From Bacillota bacterium (GTDB taxonomy: Bacteria; Bacillota; Clostridia; Acetivibrionales; DTU013), in NCBI GenBank assembly GCA_023433505.1, contig JAEZCO010000076.1, positions 1-64,000 on the forward strand: a stretch of 64,000 nucleotides of DNA, written 5' to 3'. The notes beneath the pieces were generated by a model. It worked only from the letters and a program-made list of their open reading frames with translations. It did not search any database and was not told the origin of the DNA. Shown one piece after another: positions 7,693-16,005 of this stretch (positions are counted from its first letter, which is position 1; every line of letters begins with the position of its first letter). A program made the position numbers and the translations under genes.

Positions 7693-10305
7693 ATGCAGTC
7701 ACTAATACGGGCAAGTACCGGGCTGGATGAGCTGGACAAGGTCATCGACTCATTAAGGCTGGGAGATAACGTACTCTGGCAGGTGGAAACCATTGAGGAA
7801 TATTGTAAGTTTACCGGACCCTTTGTAAAGCGATCGTTGTCAGAAAACCGGAAAGTAATCTATATGCGGTTTGGCGAACACAAGCCCGTCATTGATAACT
7901 ACTACGGCATCACCGTTTATGAACTGGATTCATCCGGCGGCTTTGAAGCTTTTTCCGTTCAGGTTTACGATATCATCACCCGCGAGGGCAGAGAGGCATA
8001 TTATGTGTTCGACTGCCTGTCGGATCTGCTTCCCGTATGGGCGTCGGACTTAATGATCGGCAACTTTTTCGTCATCACCTGCCCCTATTTGTTTGAGCTG
8101 GATACGATAGCATATTTTTGTATATTGCGCAACAACCATTCCTTCGCAACTGTGGCACGTATAAGGGAAACAACGCAGCTGCTGATCGATATCTATCATA
8201 ACGACGACAGATTTTATGTCCATCCCTTGAAAGTGTGGAACCGCTACTCTTCTACCATGTTCCTGCCCCATGGGATGGACGGGGATGACCTGTCCCCCAT
8301 TACCAGCAGCATCGACATTGCAAAGCTGCTGGCCTTAACGCCTCTATTGCTCCATGAAAGTGAAAAAAGGAACCTGGACTACTGGGACAGACTCTTTCTC
8401 AATGCTTCGGACCTTTTCCGCAGAGCCCAAGAAGGGGACTCTATCGCCCGGGAGGCTCAGGAAATGGTCTTTGAGCGCCTATGCCGGCTGATTATCGGAC
8501 GGGACGAAAGAATTCTCCGCCTGGCGGGCAAATATTTTACCTTGAAGGATTTGCTGGACATAAAAGCCAGACTGCTGGGCTCCGGCTTTATCGGTGGCAA
8601 GGCCGTAGGAATGCTCCTGGCAAGATCGATCCTGTTGAGTGACCCTGCATCGGGATGGGAGAACTATCTTGAGCCCCATGATTCTTTTTATATCGGGTCG
8701 GACGTTTTCTATTCCTATATCGTGGAAAACGGCTGGTGGAAGCTTCGCATGAAGCAGCGGAGCAAAACAGGCTATTTTGAGGCAGCCTCGGAGCTTAAAG
8801 AGAAATTCCTCGGCGGAAGCTTCCCGGCTCCCATCCGCGAAAGATTCCAGCAGGTGCTTGAATACTTCGGGCAATCGCCCTTCATCGTACGTTCCAGCAG
8901 CCTCCTTGAGGATGCTTTCGGAAACGCTTTCGCAGGAAAATACGAAAGCGTATTTTGCGTAAATCAAGGCACCCCGGGAGAAAGGTACAATCAGTTTGAA
9001 GACGCCATCAAAAAAGTCTATGCCAGCACAATGGATGAAGACGCTCTGTTTTACCGGCTTCAAAGGGGTCTGGACCTGAAGGACGAGCAAATGGCCATCC
9101 TGGTACAGCGCGTATCCGGCGCCAGTCACAACGGTTATTTCTTTCCTGATCTTGCCGGCGTCGGCGTCTCCTATAATACCTATGTCTGGAACAGCAATAT
9201 GGACCCCGCGGCTGGAATGCTGCGGCTGGTTTTCGGTTTGGGTACAAGAGCGGTTGACCGTGTAGAGGGTGACTATCCCAGGATTGTGGCGCTGGATACT
9301 CCTCTGCTGCAGCCCCATGCAGGCTTGGAGGATGTAAGGAAGTACTCCCAGCATGATATGGATGTGCTGAATATAAGCGAAAACAAATGGGAGACCATCT
9401 CCGTCAGCAGCCTGCTCTATGAAGGCAAGGATAATATAATGAAGCTCATAGGCGTCCGGGATTATACGGCCATGGATGCCGTCCAGAAACTTGGCTTAAA
9501 GGGTTATGACCCGTGGATTCTCACATTTGACGCCCTTTTGTCGGATACAAAATTCGCATCCGTCTTTCACAGGATGTTGAAATCCATTGAAGCAGCCTAT
9601 GAATACCCCGTAGATCTGGAGTTTACGGTCAACTTCAACGGCGATATCCCGAACATAAATCTGGTGCAATGCAGGCCGCTGCAAGTGAAGGGTATGAAAA
9701 AACAGGTTGCCCTCCCTGGCCGGATAAACAATAAAAGCATTGTTTTCCAATCCGGGGGCAATTTCATGGGAGGCAATATTTCGCAGTCCATTGACCTGCT
9801 CATTCACGTGGTCCCGGAAGAGTATATACGGCTGGATATGACCCAAAAGTACGAAATCGCCCATCTCATCGGCAGGATAAACAAAAAGTACGAAAGCAGG
9901 GAAAAAATGTCGGTCATGCTGACAGGACCCGGGAGATGGGGCACCAGTACTCCTTCCCTTGGCGTGCCTGTGAAGTTTTCCGATATCAACAATATGGCGG
10001 TGCTGGTGGAAATAGCCTTTTCGGATGCCGGGCTGATGCCTGAGCTTTCTTTTGGGACCCATTTCTTTCAGGACCTGGTGGAAACCGACATATATTATGC
10101 CGCCCTTTTTCCTGGCACAAAAAATACTATCTACAACAAAGACCGTATGTCCGGCTTTGCAAATATGTTTTTGGAGTATTTCCCTGAAAAAGCGCAGTAT
10201 GAGAAGGTTATCGGGATATATGACGTGAAAGGCAAAGGCTTGATGCTGCTGGCGGATATTGTAGCCCAGAAAATCGTCTGCTATTTTGATGAAAACAGCA
10301 GGTGA
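7693..10305 (+). CDS. PEP/pyruvate-binding (PPDK N-domain) protein with RecA/KaiC-like N-terminus
   Basis: The central part (~residues 290-680) is the ATP-grasp-type pyruvate phosphate dikinase N-domain, recognised from GSGFIGGKAVGMLLA, FIVRSSSLLEDAFGNAFAGK and DLEFTVNFNG...VQCRPLQ. The first ~200 residues resemble a RecA/KaiC-type ATPase fold (STGLDELDKVI then LRLGDNVLWQV), but the Walker A lysine is missing, so it should not hydrolyse ATP. The C-terminal ~180 residues carry TGPGRWGTSTPSLGVPV and SFGTHFFQDLVE. There is no phosphohistidine swivelling domain or PEP-utilising barrel, so it is not a PEP synthase. The ATG follows GGAGGG. A signalling or phosphotransfer role is plausible but not shown. 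Confidence 0.7.
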   Translation: MQSLIRASTGLDELDKVIDSLRLGDNVLWQVETIEEYCKFTGPFVKRSLSENRKVIYMRFGEHKPVIDNYYGITVYELDSSGGFEAFSVQVYDIITREGREAYYVFDCLSDLLPVWASDLMIGNFFVITCPYLFELDTIAYFCILRNNHSFATVARIRETTQLLIDIYHNDDRFYVHPLKVWNRYSSTMFLPHGMDGDDLSPITSSIDIAKLLALTPLLLHESEKRNLDYWDRLFLNASDLFRRAQEGDSIAREAQEMVFERLCRLIIGRDERILRLAGKYFTLKDLLDIKARLLGSGFIGGKAVGMLLARSILLSDPASGWENYLEPHDSFYIGSDVFYSYIVENGWWKLRMKQRSKTGYFEAASELKEKFLGGSFPAPIRERFQQVLEYFGQSPFIVRSSSLLEDAFGNAFAGKYESVFCVNQGTPGERYNQFEDAIKKVYASTMDEDALFYRLQRGLDLKDEQMAILVQRVSGASHNGYFFPDLAGVGVSYNTYVWNSNMDPAAGMLRLVFGLGTRAVDRVEGDYPRIVALDTPLLQPHAGLEDVRKYSQHDMDVLNISENKWETISVSSLLYEGKDNIMKLIGVRDYTAMDAVQKLGLKGYDPWILTFDALLSDTKFASVFHRMLKSIEAAYEYPVDLEFTVNFNGDIPNINLVQCRPLQVKGMKKQVALPGRINNKSIVFQSGGNFMGGNISQSIDLLIHVVPEEYIRLDMTQKYEIAHLIGRINKKYESREKMSVMLTGPGRWGTSTPSLGVPVKFSDINNMAVLVEIAFSDAGLMPELSFGTHFFQDLVETDIYYAALFPGTKNTIYNKDRMSGFANMFLEYFPEKAQYEKVIGIYDVKGKGLMLLADIVAQKIVCYFDENSR

Positions 10306-10347
10306 CCGGAACGGATTTAAGGCTTTTGTGAAAGTGCCGCTTGGAGC

Positions 10348-11244
10348 TCATGTTTCAAAGCCAAAAAGGGTAATGCCGTTTTGACCTACCATTTTAATAT
10401 TCACAACCACGGCATCCAGTACGATTGTATTAAGGACCCCCACCGCTGCCAGGCTTCCTACAAAAGAGGTCTGCATATTTTGAAGGACATTCCAGGGATT
10501 GGGGTCTGCCAATACCGAACTGGTTATGTCCAGTGAAAGAGGGATGGTCAAATGGTCAATTGTCCCTGTCAGGCTGAGGTTTTCCTGCTGCAGCTGAGTC
10601 CAACCGGCACTGGAGTTGGGCCGCCAATAATAGATCATTGAGCTGATGTTTGAAACGGAAAGCACCAGCGAAAGGCGGCAGTAAAATCGGATTGTAACAC
10701 TTTCAATCTGTAGTCCGGAGGCTGGCTGCGTTGTAGTATAACTTAATACGATCCTGCCGCTGTCATTGACCAATAGCGCCGAATTCATGGTGGCATACTG
10801 CCCATTGGGAAGACCTGTGGCATTACTTACATTCGTAAAATCGCTTCGGCCGTTGAAAGCCTCCTGCGCCGCACTGGCAGCACCCGAATTTATCTCTGCC
10901 CTTTGTTCGTCGGAAGTGCGGACTGAGATGGCCTGGCCGCGCTGAAGCCTATAGGCGGAGGGAAAATACTGATTTACGGCTGTAAATGTATCTGTTACTC
11001 TTAATGCCAGGAAGTTTTGGCCCGTCCCTTTGCTGAGTACTATTGTCACTCCAAGCGGAGCGGAAGCCTGCACTGCCGTGAGGTTAATACTTTTTTGGGA
11101 AGAAGGCGTCCACACCGGTGTTCCAACCGACAAAACACTGAAAGAGTATTGCTTGATCATATTGGAGGTGTTTTCGGTGATTGACAGGGGCTGCGTCCCA
11201 TCGGTAAATAGATCATTATTAAGCCTTGTTATATTCGCCGGCAT
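10348..11244 (-). CDS. Uncharacterised protein, larger of two tandem paralogues
   Basis: I recognise no named domain. Its first ~110 residues (RLNNDLFTDGTQPLSI..., VWTPSSQKSINLTAVQAS) align with almost the whole of the 124-aa protein encoded immediately upstream. Both proteins end alike (ITLFGFET versus ITLIGYEV). The extra ~170 residues in the middle are beta-strand-like, rich in Ser/Thr/Asn and hydrophobic alternation, suggesting a beta-sandwich. There is no signal peptide or cysteine. The start has AAGGGAGG. The gene is separated from its paralogue by 33 bp and presumably shares its transcript. A structural (spore- or phage-like) role is possible, with no direct evidence. Confidence 0.6.
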   Translation of the reverse strand: MPANITRLNNDLFTDGTQPLSITENTSNMIKQYSFSVLSVGTPVWTPSSQKSINLTAVQASAPLGVTIVLSKGTGQNFLALRVTDTFTAVNQYFPSAYRLQRGQAISVRTSDEQRAEINSGAASAAQEAFNGRSDFTNVSNATGLPNGQYATMNSALLVNDSGRIVLSYTTTQPASGLQIESVTIRFYCRLSLVLSVSNISSMIYYWRPNSSAGWTQLQQENLSLTGTIDHLTIPLSLDITSSVLADPNPWNVLQNMQTSFVGSLAAVGVLNTIVLDAVVVNIKMVGQNGITLFGFET

Positions 11245-11277
11245 ATTGCACCTCCCTTACGATACTTTCCCGGCAGG

Positions 11278-11652
11278 CTAAACTTCATAGCCTATAAGGG
11301 TGATATACATTGTTCCTGAAGCGCTGGTTGTCAGTGAAATCGCTTCGTTCGCCGCAAATTTAACAGGGGAGGAAAAGCTTTCGCCAAAGGTGGTAAAAGT
11401 GGCAGTCAGAACAATTGACAGAAAGGTCTGGCTGCCCGCCCTTTTTAAGCTAACGGTGATTGCAGCCAGGGAAGCGGCTTCTACCGCCGTCAGATAGATT
11501 CTTTTGCCGGTGGCCGGCGTCCAAAGCGTCGTATTGGTTTGAGCCGTACTATAGGTATTGAACAAAACGATATTTGATGCATATTCCCTTGTAAACAGAG
11601 GGTTTGCTTCATAGTTAAATACATTGTTATTGAGTCTGTATTTCTTACTCAT
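11278..11652 (-). CDS. Uncharacterised small beta-rich protein, paralogue of the next gene
   Basis: The 124-residue protein starts KKYRLNNNVFNYEANP and continues with TTLWTPATGKRIYLTAVEAA. Predicted strands alternate throughout, and it ends YITLIGYEV. It matches the ends of the 298-aa protein encoded 33 bp downstream, so one arose from the other by duplication with insertion or deletion of a central domain. There is no export signal. The ribosome binding site is weak (AAGAG, 8 nt). Function is unknown. Confidence 0.6.
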   Translation of the reverse strand: MSKKYRLNNNVFNYEANPLFTREYASNIVLFNTYSTAQTNTTLWTPATGKRIYLTAVEAASLAAITVSLKRAGSQTFLSIVLTATFTTFGESFSSPVKFAANEAISLTTSASGTMYITLIGYEV

Positions 11653-11730
11653 CGCCAGAACTCTTATTTGTATTGCTTTATACTCTATACTATGAAGCCG
11701 CCCTCCTTTACGTGAGGGAAAAAAGGTTTT

Positions 11731-12987
11731 TTACCGTCCGTTGAATTCCTTCACCGCATCAAGCATTGCGGCAATATTCTCAACCGGTGTATTCGCCTGC
11801 ACATTATGGATGGAATTAAATATGAATCCGCCATCCTTTCCAAATATCTCACACCTCTGCAGGACCTGCTCCCTGACCTCTTCAGGCTTTCCAAAGGGCA
11901 AAACACGCTGGGTATCCACTCCTCCGCCCCAAAAAACGATGTCCCTGCCGTATTTTCCCTTGAGATTTTCAGGTTCCATTCCTACTGCGGAACATTGAAC
12001 CGGATTCAGAATATCAAAGCCCGATTCAATAAACAAACCTATAAAAGACTCAACCGCCCCGCAGCTGTGCTTAAAGGTCTTCCATCCGGTATTCGCATGG
12101 ATCCAGTCGTTTATTCGCTTGTAATAGGGCATATAAAGCTCTGTGTAAGCCTCGGAAGAGCAGAAGGTGCCTATCTGAGTCCCGAAGTCGGTGCCGCAGA
12201 TAAATACCACGTCAATCAGCTCCCCTACTTCATTCTTCAGCTTTTCCAGATTCTCCAAGGCTATCCGGGACTGCTTTTCAAAAACCGCATGCACATAGTC
12301 CTGCCTTGCAGCAGTAGATATATACCATTCCGTAATATCCCTTATCCCTTTTGGATATTTGAGAAACGGAGCCGGAACAAGGGCAATATCTCCCAGGGCA
12401 GTCCCTCCGAAGGTTGCCACAACCGCCTTGCCTGTTGCTGCAGCCTTTTGCGCCTCTTGCTTGAAGTAGGCAAGGTGTTCCCCGTCGATGGGCGTAAACT
12501 CTTCGAGATTGTCCTCAGGGTCCAGCCTGTCGTCATCGATTTCACCCTGACGGATGATGGTGTCGAAATAATATCCCTCTTTAGGCATCTTACCGCTGGG
12601 AGGCGCATTCAGATCCCCTTCAGGGTAAATATAGGTATTTCCCTCCTCGTCCACCGTCGTGTTGAAATTGCCGGGAACCAAAACCTCCAGCCCGTTATGA
12701 AGACGCCATTCCTTCCAGTCGGCATTCCTGAATCCGAACATATTTTCCCTGCCTGTAACGGCTGCCGTATCACTTCCGATAACTTCGGCCAGATCCTCTT
12801 CAATCAGTCCCAGCATTTGATAGGGCTCATACACCTTGACAGGTCTCTTTTCCAGTTTGTAATGATCCCGTAAGGCCGCTACGCAGGTAACATTCATACC
12901 GGTTACCGTAGTCCCGCCGAAATCGATGGGGATTCTGTCAGGCTGTCTGTGATTTAATGCATTTTTGACTCGGATTTTTGAATCCAT
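11731..12987 (-). CDS. Uroporphyrinogen decarboxylase (URO-D) family protein
   Basis: The 418-aa protein belongs to the URO-D superfamily: the N-terminus RVKNALNHRQPDRIPIDFGG is the typical opening, and a later FKHSCGAVESFI resembles the cysteine-containing zinc site of the MtaA/MtbA corrinoid methyltransferase branch. It is longer than true HemE (~350 aa), and no other haem gene is near, so haem synthesis is unlikely. Relatives are common in sugar-use loci of Firmicutes, usually with undefined substrate. The start has GGAGGT 9 nt upstream. A LacI-type gene lies directly upstream on the same strand, and the gap contains that regulator's likely operator, so the gene is probably repressed by it. 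Confidence 0.8.
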   Translation of the reverse strand: MDSKIRVKNALNHRQPDRIPIDFGGTTVTGMNVTCVAALRDHYKLEKRPVKVYEPYQMLGLIEEDLAEVIGSDTAAVTGRENMFGFRNADWKEWRLHNGLEVLVPGNFNTTVDEEGNTYIYPEGDLNAPPSGKMPKEGYYFDTIIRQGEIDDDRLDPEDNLEEFTPIDGEHLAYFKQEAQKAAATGKAVVATFGGTALGDIALVPAPFLKYPKGIRDITEWYISTAARQDYVHAVFEKQSRIALENLEKLKNEVGELIDVVFICGTDFGTQIGTFCSSEAYTELYMPYYKRINDWIHANTGWKTFKHSCGAVESFIGLFIESGFDILNPVQCSAVGMEPENLKGKYGRDIVFWGGGVDTQRVLPFGKPEEVREQVLQRCEIFGKDGGFIFNSIHNVQANTPVENIAAMLDAVKEFNGR

Positions 12988-13027
12988 TTCAAAACACCTC
13001 CAAAATATTTGTATAATTTTTCATCCC

Positions 13028-13039
13028 GTGCCCGGGCAC
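13028..13039. promoter_or_regulatory. LacI-family operator GTGCCCGGGCAC (copy 1)
   Basis: This perfect 12-bp palindrome sits in the LacI/URO-D intergenic gap, 41 bp before the URO-D start. An identical core, extended to 16 bp, lies upstream of the LacI gene. Even symmetry with a central CG is typical of LacI-family operators. Confidence 0.7.
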
Positions 13040-13087
13040 ATCTTACAAAAAAAATTTGCCGCTGCTGATTTTGCCCCGGCTTTTATG

Positions 13088-13135
13088 ACGGCCTAATTCA
13101 AAGTTAATTTGTCGTTTGCAAACAAATTTTCTTAT
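13088..13135. promoter_or_regulatory. Conserved 48-bp element with AATTTG-N11-CAAATT (copy 1)
   Basis: It matches 20708-20755 at 40 of 48 positions by eye. Inverted arms AATTTG (13106-13111) and CAAATT (13123-13128) are conserved, as is the flank TTTGAA.TAGGCCGT read on the minus strand. It overlaps the LacI stop codon and precedes the URO-D gene. It may be an operator or a transcript hairpin shared with the solute-binding protein gene of the transporter locus. Confidence 0.55.
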
Positions 13136-14157
13136 AAATTTTCCGGTATCTTTATGCTGATTTCAGTAAAAACATGCTCTTCCTCCGGCGCCTTGCCTGA
13201 GAAAATGTATTCATGCAGCATTCTTAACGGCTTGTACCCCTGGGAAAAAGGATCCTGGACTATGGTAAAATCAATGATTCCTTTTTTCATATTCTCCACC
13301 ACTTCCGGAGGAGTATCATTGCATATCATATGAACCTTTCCTGACAACCCCTTTTCCTTCAGCGCCTCAAGGCATGCAGTCACATGGCCCGTCGCCATAT
13401 AGATGCCGTTGATATTGTCATATCTGTCAAGGGCTCTCCTTACCCCTTGATAGGTATCCGGATATCTGTCAAAGCCTTCGACAACCGCTGCGACCCTGAC
13501 GCTTCCATTGATTTTGTCCAAAGTGTCTGTAAAACCTTTCACCCTGTCCCTGTGTGCCTGAAATACCATGCTGCCGGTTAAAACGACGACTCCGGAGCCC
13601 CTGGGTATCACCCTGGACATAAGGCCTGCCGCAACGGCCCCGCTCTTATAGAGATCCTGCCCTACAAAGCAAAGCCTCCTGCACCCGGTCACATCGGAGT
13701 TGAAAGTTATGACCGGAATTTTCCTTTCTGCGGCTTCGTTGATTTTTTCCCGGAGCATCGGATGGTCCATTGCAGAGATCATCATTCCGGAGACGCCCAT
13801 CTCCAAAAGCTCATTTATCACTCCTGCCGCCACGGAAGGCTCCGTGCTTTCTATATATTTGATTTCAACCCGTATGCCCATATTGTGTATTTCACGGACA
13901 GCAGCATTAATCCCTTTGTGTATTTCCTCAAAAAAACCGACTTCTTTGGAGGGCATGACCACGCCGATGGTTACCGGGTTCTTGTTATACGCCAGGGCTT
14001 TGGCCGCTATGTTGGGCACATACTCCGATTCGCGGATGATCTTCAATATATTTTCCCTGATCTTGGGCTTTACTCCGGGCCTGCCGTTAACCACCCTGTC
14101 CACGGTTCCCCTGGATACTCCCGCCATTTGTGCTATTTCTCGGATCGTCACTTTCAT
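13132..14157 (-). CDS. LacI-family transcriptional regulator
   Basis: Residues 1-50 form the LacI DNA-binding head: VTIREIAQMAGVSRGTVDRV, then the hinge helix region AAKALAYNK. A periplasmic-binding-protein-like effector domain (~60-335) follows, with VTIGVVMPSK and VVLTGSMVFQAHRDRVKGF, of the sugar-binding type. The ATG at 14157 is chosen because AAGGTGGGG precedes it; in-frame codons upstream to 14343 lack family homology. The 341-aa length is normal. The palindrome at 14199-14214, 42 bp upstream of the start, and its copy before the downstream URO-D gene, indicate autoregulation and repression of that gene. The inducer is unknown. Confidence 0.88.
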   Translation of the reverse strand: MKVTIREIAQMAGVSRGTVDRVVNGRPGVKPKIRENILKIIRESEYVPNIAAKALAYNKNPVTIGVVMPSKEVGFFEEIHKGINAAVREIHNMGIRVEIKYIESTEPSVAAGVINELLEMGVSGMMISAMDHPMLREKINEAAERKIPVITFNSDVTGCRRLCFVGQDLYKSGAVAAGLMSRVIPRGSGVVVLTGSMVFQAHRDRVKGFTDTLDKINGSVRVAAVVEGFDRYPDTYQGVRRALDRYDNINGIYMATGHVTACLEALKEKGLSGKVHMICNDTPPEVVENMKKGIIDFTIVQDPFSQGYKPLRMLHEYIFSGKAPEEEHVFTEISIKIPENL

Positions 14158-14198
14158 CAAACCCCACCTTGAAGCAATAAAAACATTTGTTATCCGGT

Positions 14199-14214
14199 CT
14201 GTGCCCGGGCACAG
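14199..14214. promoter_or_regulatory. LacI-family operator CTGTGCCCGGGCACAG (copy 2)
   Basis: A perfect 16-bp palindrome lies 42 bp upstream of the LacI-type gene start and ~175 bp before the divergent germination operon. It contains the same 12-bp core found at 13028-13039, making it the predicted autoregulatory site. Confidence 0.75.
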
Positions 14215-14389
14215 TTTAAGTTTATCAAAAGACGCTGAACTTTTCAATAAGAATTTTGAAGGATTTAAACAAAGTTTTGAAGGACTATGGAACAAATGGG
14301 CCTGGAAGTTCCATGGGTGTAAAGCCGGGGAATAGATTATCAAAATCTGGAAATTATATAGCTATAACAACTTTTAAAGGAAATTACGG

Positions 14390-16003
14390 ATGTTTCGATA
14401 TATAGCAAAAAAAATAAATTTCCAGAAATTAAAAAATGAGAATGACCGGCAAAACGAGGCAAGAGACAAGGAAAAGCGCACTCCCATACCGGCTGACCTG
14501 AATAAGAACAGGGAGACTTTACAAAATATTTTTTGCAACAGCCACGACGTTATTTATTGCGAATTCAATTTCGGACGCCGGATGTCGAAAAGGGCTTCGC
14601 TGATCTATATTGACGGAATGGTAGACAGGGATGCCCTGGAAAAAAATGTATTAGAACCTCTACAGGACGGTACGGCTATCTCAAAGCCTGACGGGGCCAT
14701 TGACTATACAAGCATGAGGATGCTCAAAAACAGCATTCTCCATGTAAGTGACACATTGATCGTCGACACCCTGGAAGAGCTATTGGACCACCTGATGTCC
14801 GGAAGCGCTATTCTTTTCATTGACGGTTTTCAGGAAGCATTAGTGATAAACGCGAAAAAATGGGAGCACAGAAACATCTCGGAGCCCGAAACCGAGAGTG
14901 TGGTCCGGGGTCCCAGGGAAGGCTTTACGGAAAACCTCAAAACAAATCTCACCTTGCTCCGCCGTAAAATAAAGGATACGGACTTTTGCATCGAAAGCCT
15001 GAAAATCGGAGATAAAACAAATACCGACATCAGCATTGCATACATAAAAAATACTGCTCCCTCCCAACTCCTTGAGGAAGTAAAAGCACGGCTGAAAAAA
15101 ATCCGCACCGATTCAATCATCGATTCGGGATATATTGAACAATTTATTGAAGATGCGCCTTATTCCATTTATTCCACCATTGCAAACAGTGAAAAGCCTG
15201 ACAATACGGCGGCAAAAATACTTGAGGGTCGTGTAGCAATTCTGGTTGACGGCTCTCCTTTTGCCCTGACGGTACCCATGCTGTTTATCGAGAGCTTTCA
15301 GGTTTCCGAAGACTATTATTCAAGAACTGTGTTTGCAAGCTTTATCCGGTTTCTAAGGTTCGTATCCTATATCATCAGTGTTTTGAGCCCTGCGATCTAT
15401 GTGGCACTGACTGTTTTCCATCAGGAGCTGATTCCGACACAACTGCTGATATCCATTGCTTCAGGCCGTGAGCCGGTGCCCTTCCCCGCTGTTATTGAAG
15501 CAGCCATCATGATCGTCACCTTTGACATTCTGAGAGAGGCAGGCGTCCGTTTACCCAAACCCGTAGGCTCCGCCATAAGCATCGTTGGCGCTCTGGTGCT
15601 GGGTCAGTCCGCAGTATCCGCCGGCCTGATCAGTCCAATCATGGTTATCGTCGTTGCAGCAACAGCAATTGCAAGCTTTGTGGTCCCTTCCCAAACCGAT
15701 TCGGGTACGATCATGCGGTATATTTATCTTATCCTTGCCGGCCTGGCCGGTGGTTTCGGCATTATTATGGGGCTATTGATCAACCTGATTTATATCACTT
15801 CCATCACTTCCTTTGGTATGCCCTATTTTTCACCAATCGCACCGCTGGTACCTTCCGATTTGAAGGACACCGTAATAAGAATGCCGCTCTGGACGGTATT
15901 GAAGCAACCGAAATCTCTCACTGCAAAGGCTTCCGCTGCCAACGGCTCAAGACCTTCCCGCAGCAAAAAGGGAACCGAAGAGCCTTCCCAAAAAAGAGGT
16001 TGA
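14390..16003 (+). CDS. Spore germination receptor A subunit (GerA/SpoVAF family)
   Basis: The 537-aa protein matches the GerAA/GerBA/GerKA family. The N-terminal ~270 residues are hydrophilic (NSHDVIYCEFNFGRR, SAILFIDGFQEALVI), followed by the conserved FIESFQVSEDYYSR, EAAIMIVTFDILREAGVRLP and AVSAGLISPIMVIVVA segments in a membrane domain of about five helices. Together with B and C subunits it forms a nutrient-sensing receptor in the spore inner membrane. The tail is basic (SRSKKGTEEPSQKRG). It is the first gene of a tightly packed operon; the C-subunit start follows by 2 bp. The operon would be expected to be forespore-expressed, but I could not place a convincing SigG promoter. Confidence 0.93.
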   Translation: MFRYIAKKINFQKLKNENDRQNEARDKEKRTPIPADLNKNRETLQNIFCNSHDVIYCEFNFGRRMSKRASLIYIDGMVDRDALEKNVLEPLQDGTAISKPDGAIDYTSMRMLKNSILHVSDTLIVDTLEELLDHLMSGSAILFIDGFQEALVINAKKWEHRNISEPETESVVRGPREGFTENLKTNLTLLRRKIKDTDFCIESLKIGDKTNTDISIAYIKNTAPSQLLEEVKARLKKIRTDSIIDSGYIEQFIEDAPYSIYSTIANSEKPDNTAAKILEGRVAILVDGSPFALTVPMLFIESFQVSEDYYSRTVFASFIRFLRFVSYIISVLSPAIYVALTVFHQELIPTQLLISIASGREPVPFPAVIEAAIMIVTFDILREAGVRLPKPVGSAISIVGALVLGQSAVSAGLISPIMVIVVAATAIASFVVPSQTDSGTIMRYIYLILAGLAGGFGIIMGLLINLIYITSITSFGMPYFSPIAPLVPSDLKDTVIRMPLWTVLKQPKSLTAKASAANGSRPSRSKKGTEEPSQKRG

Positions 16004-16005
16004 TT

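Noticed and set aside
8479..9354. 291-codon minus-strand frame opposite the 870-aa gene
   Set aside because: It lies wholly within the conserved PPDK N-domain coding region; its translation looks random.
11806..12873. 355-codon plus-strand frame opposite the URO-D gene
   Set aside because: It is a mirror frame of a conserved coding sequence, with no domain and no start signals.
14320..14389. SigG-type promoter before the germination operon
   Set aside because: GGAATA and a later ATATAG are suggestive, but the spacing and -10 do not fit the CATA-type consensus well enough.
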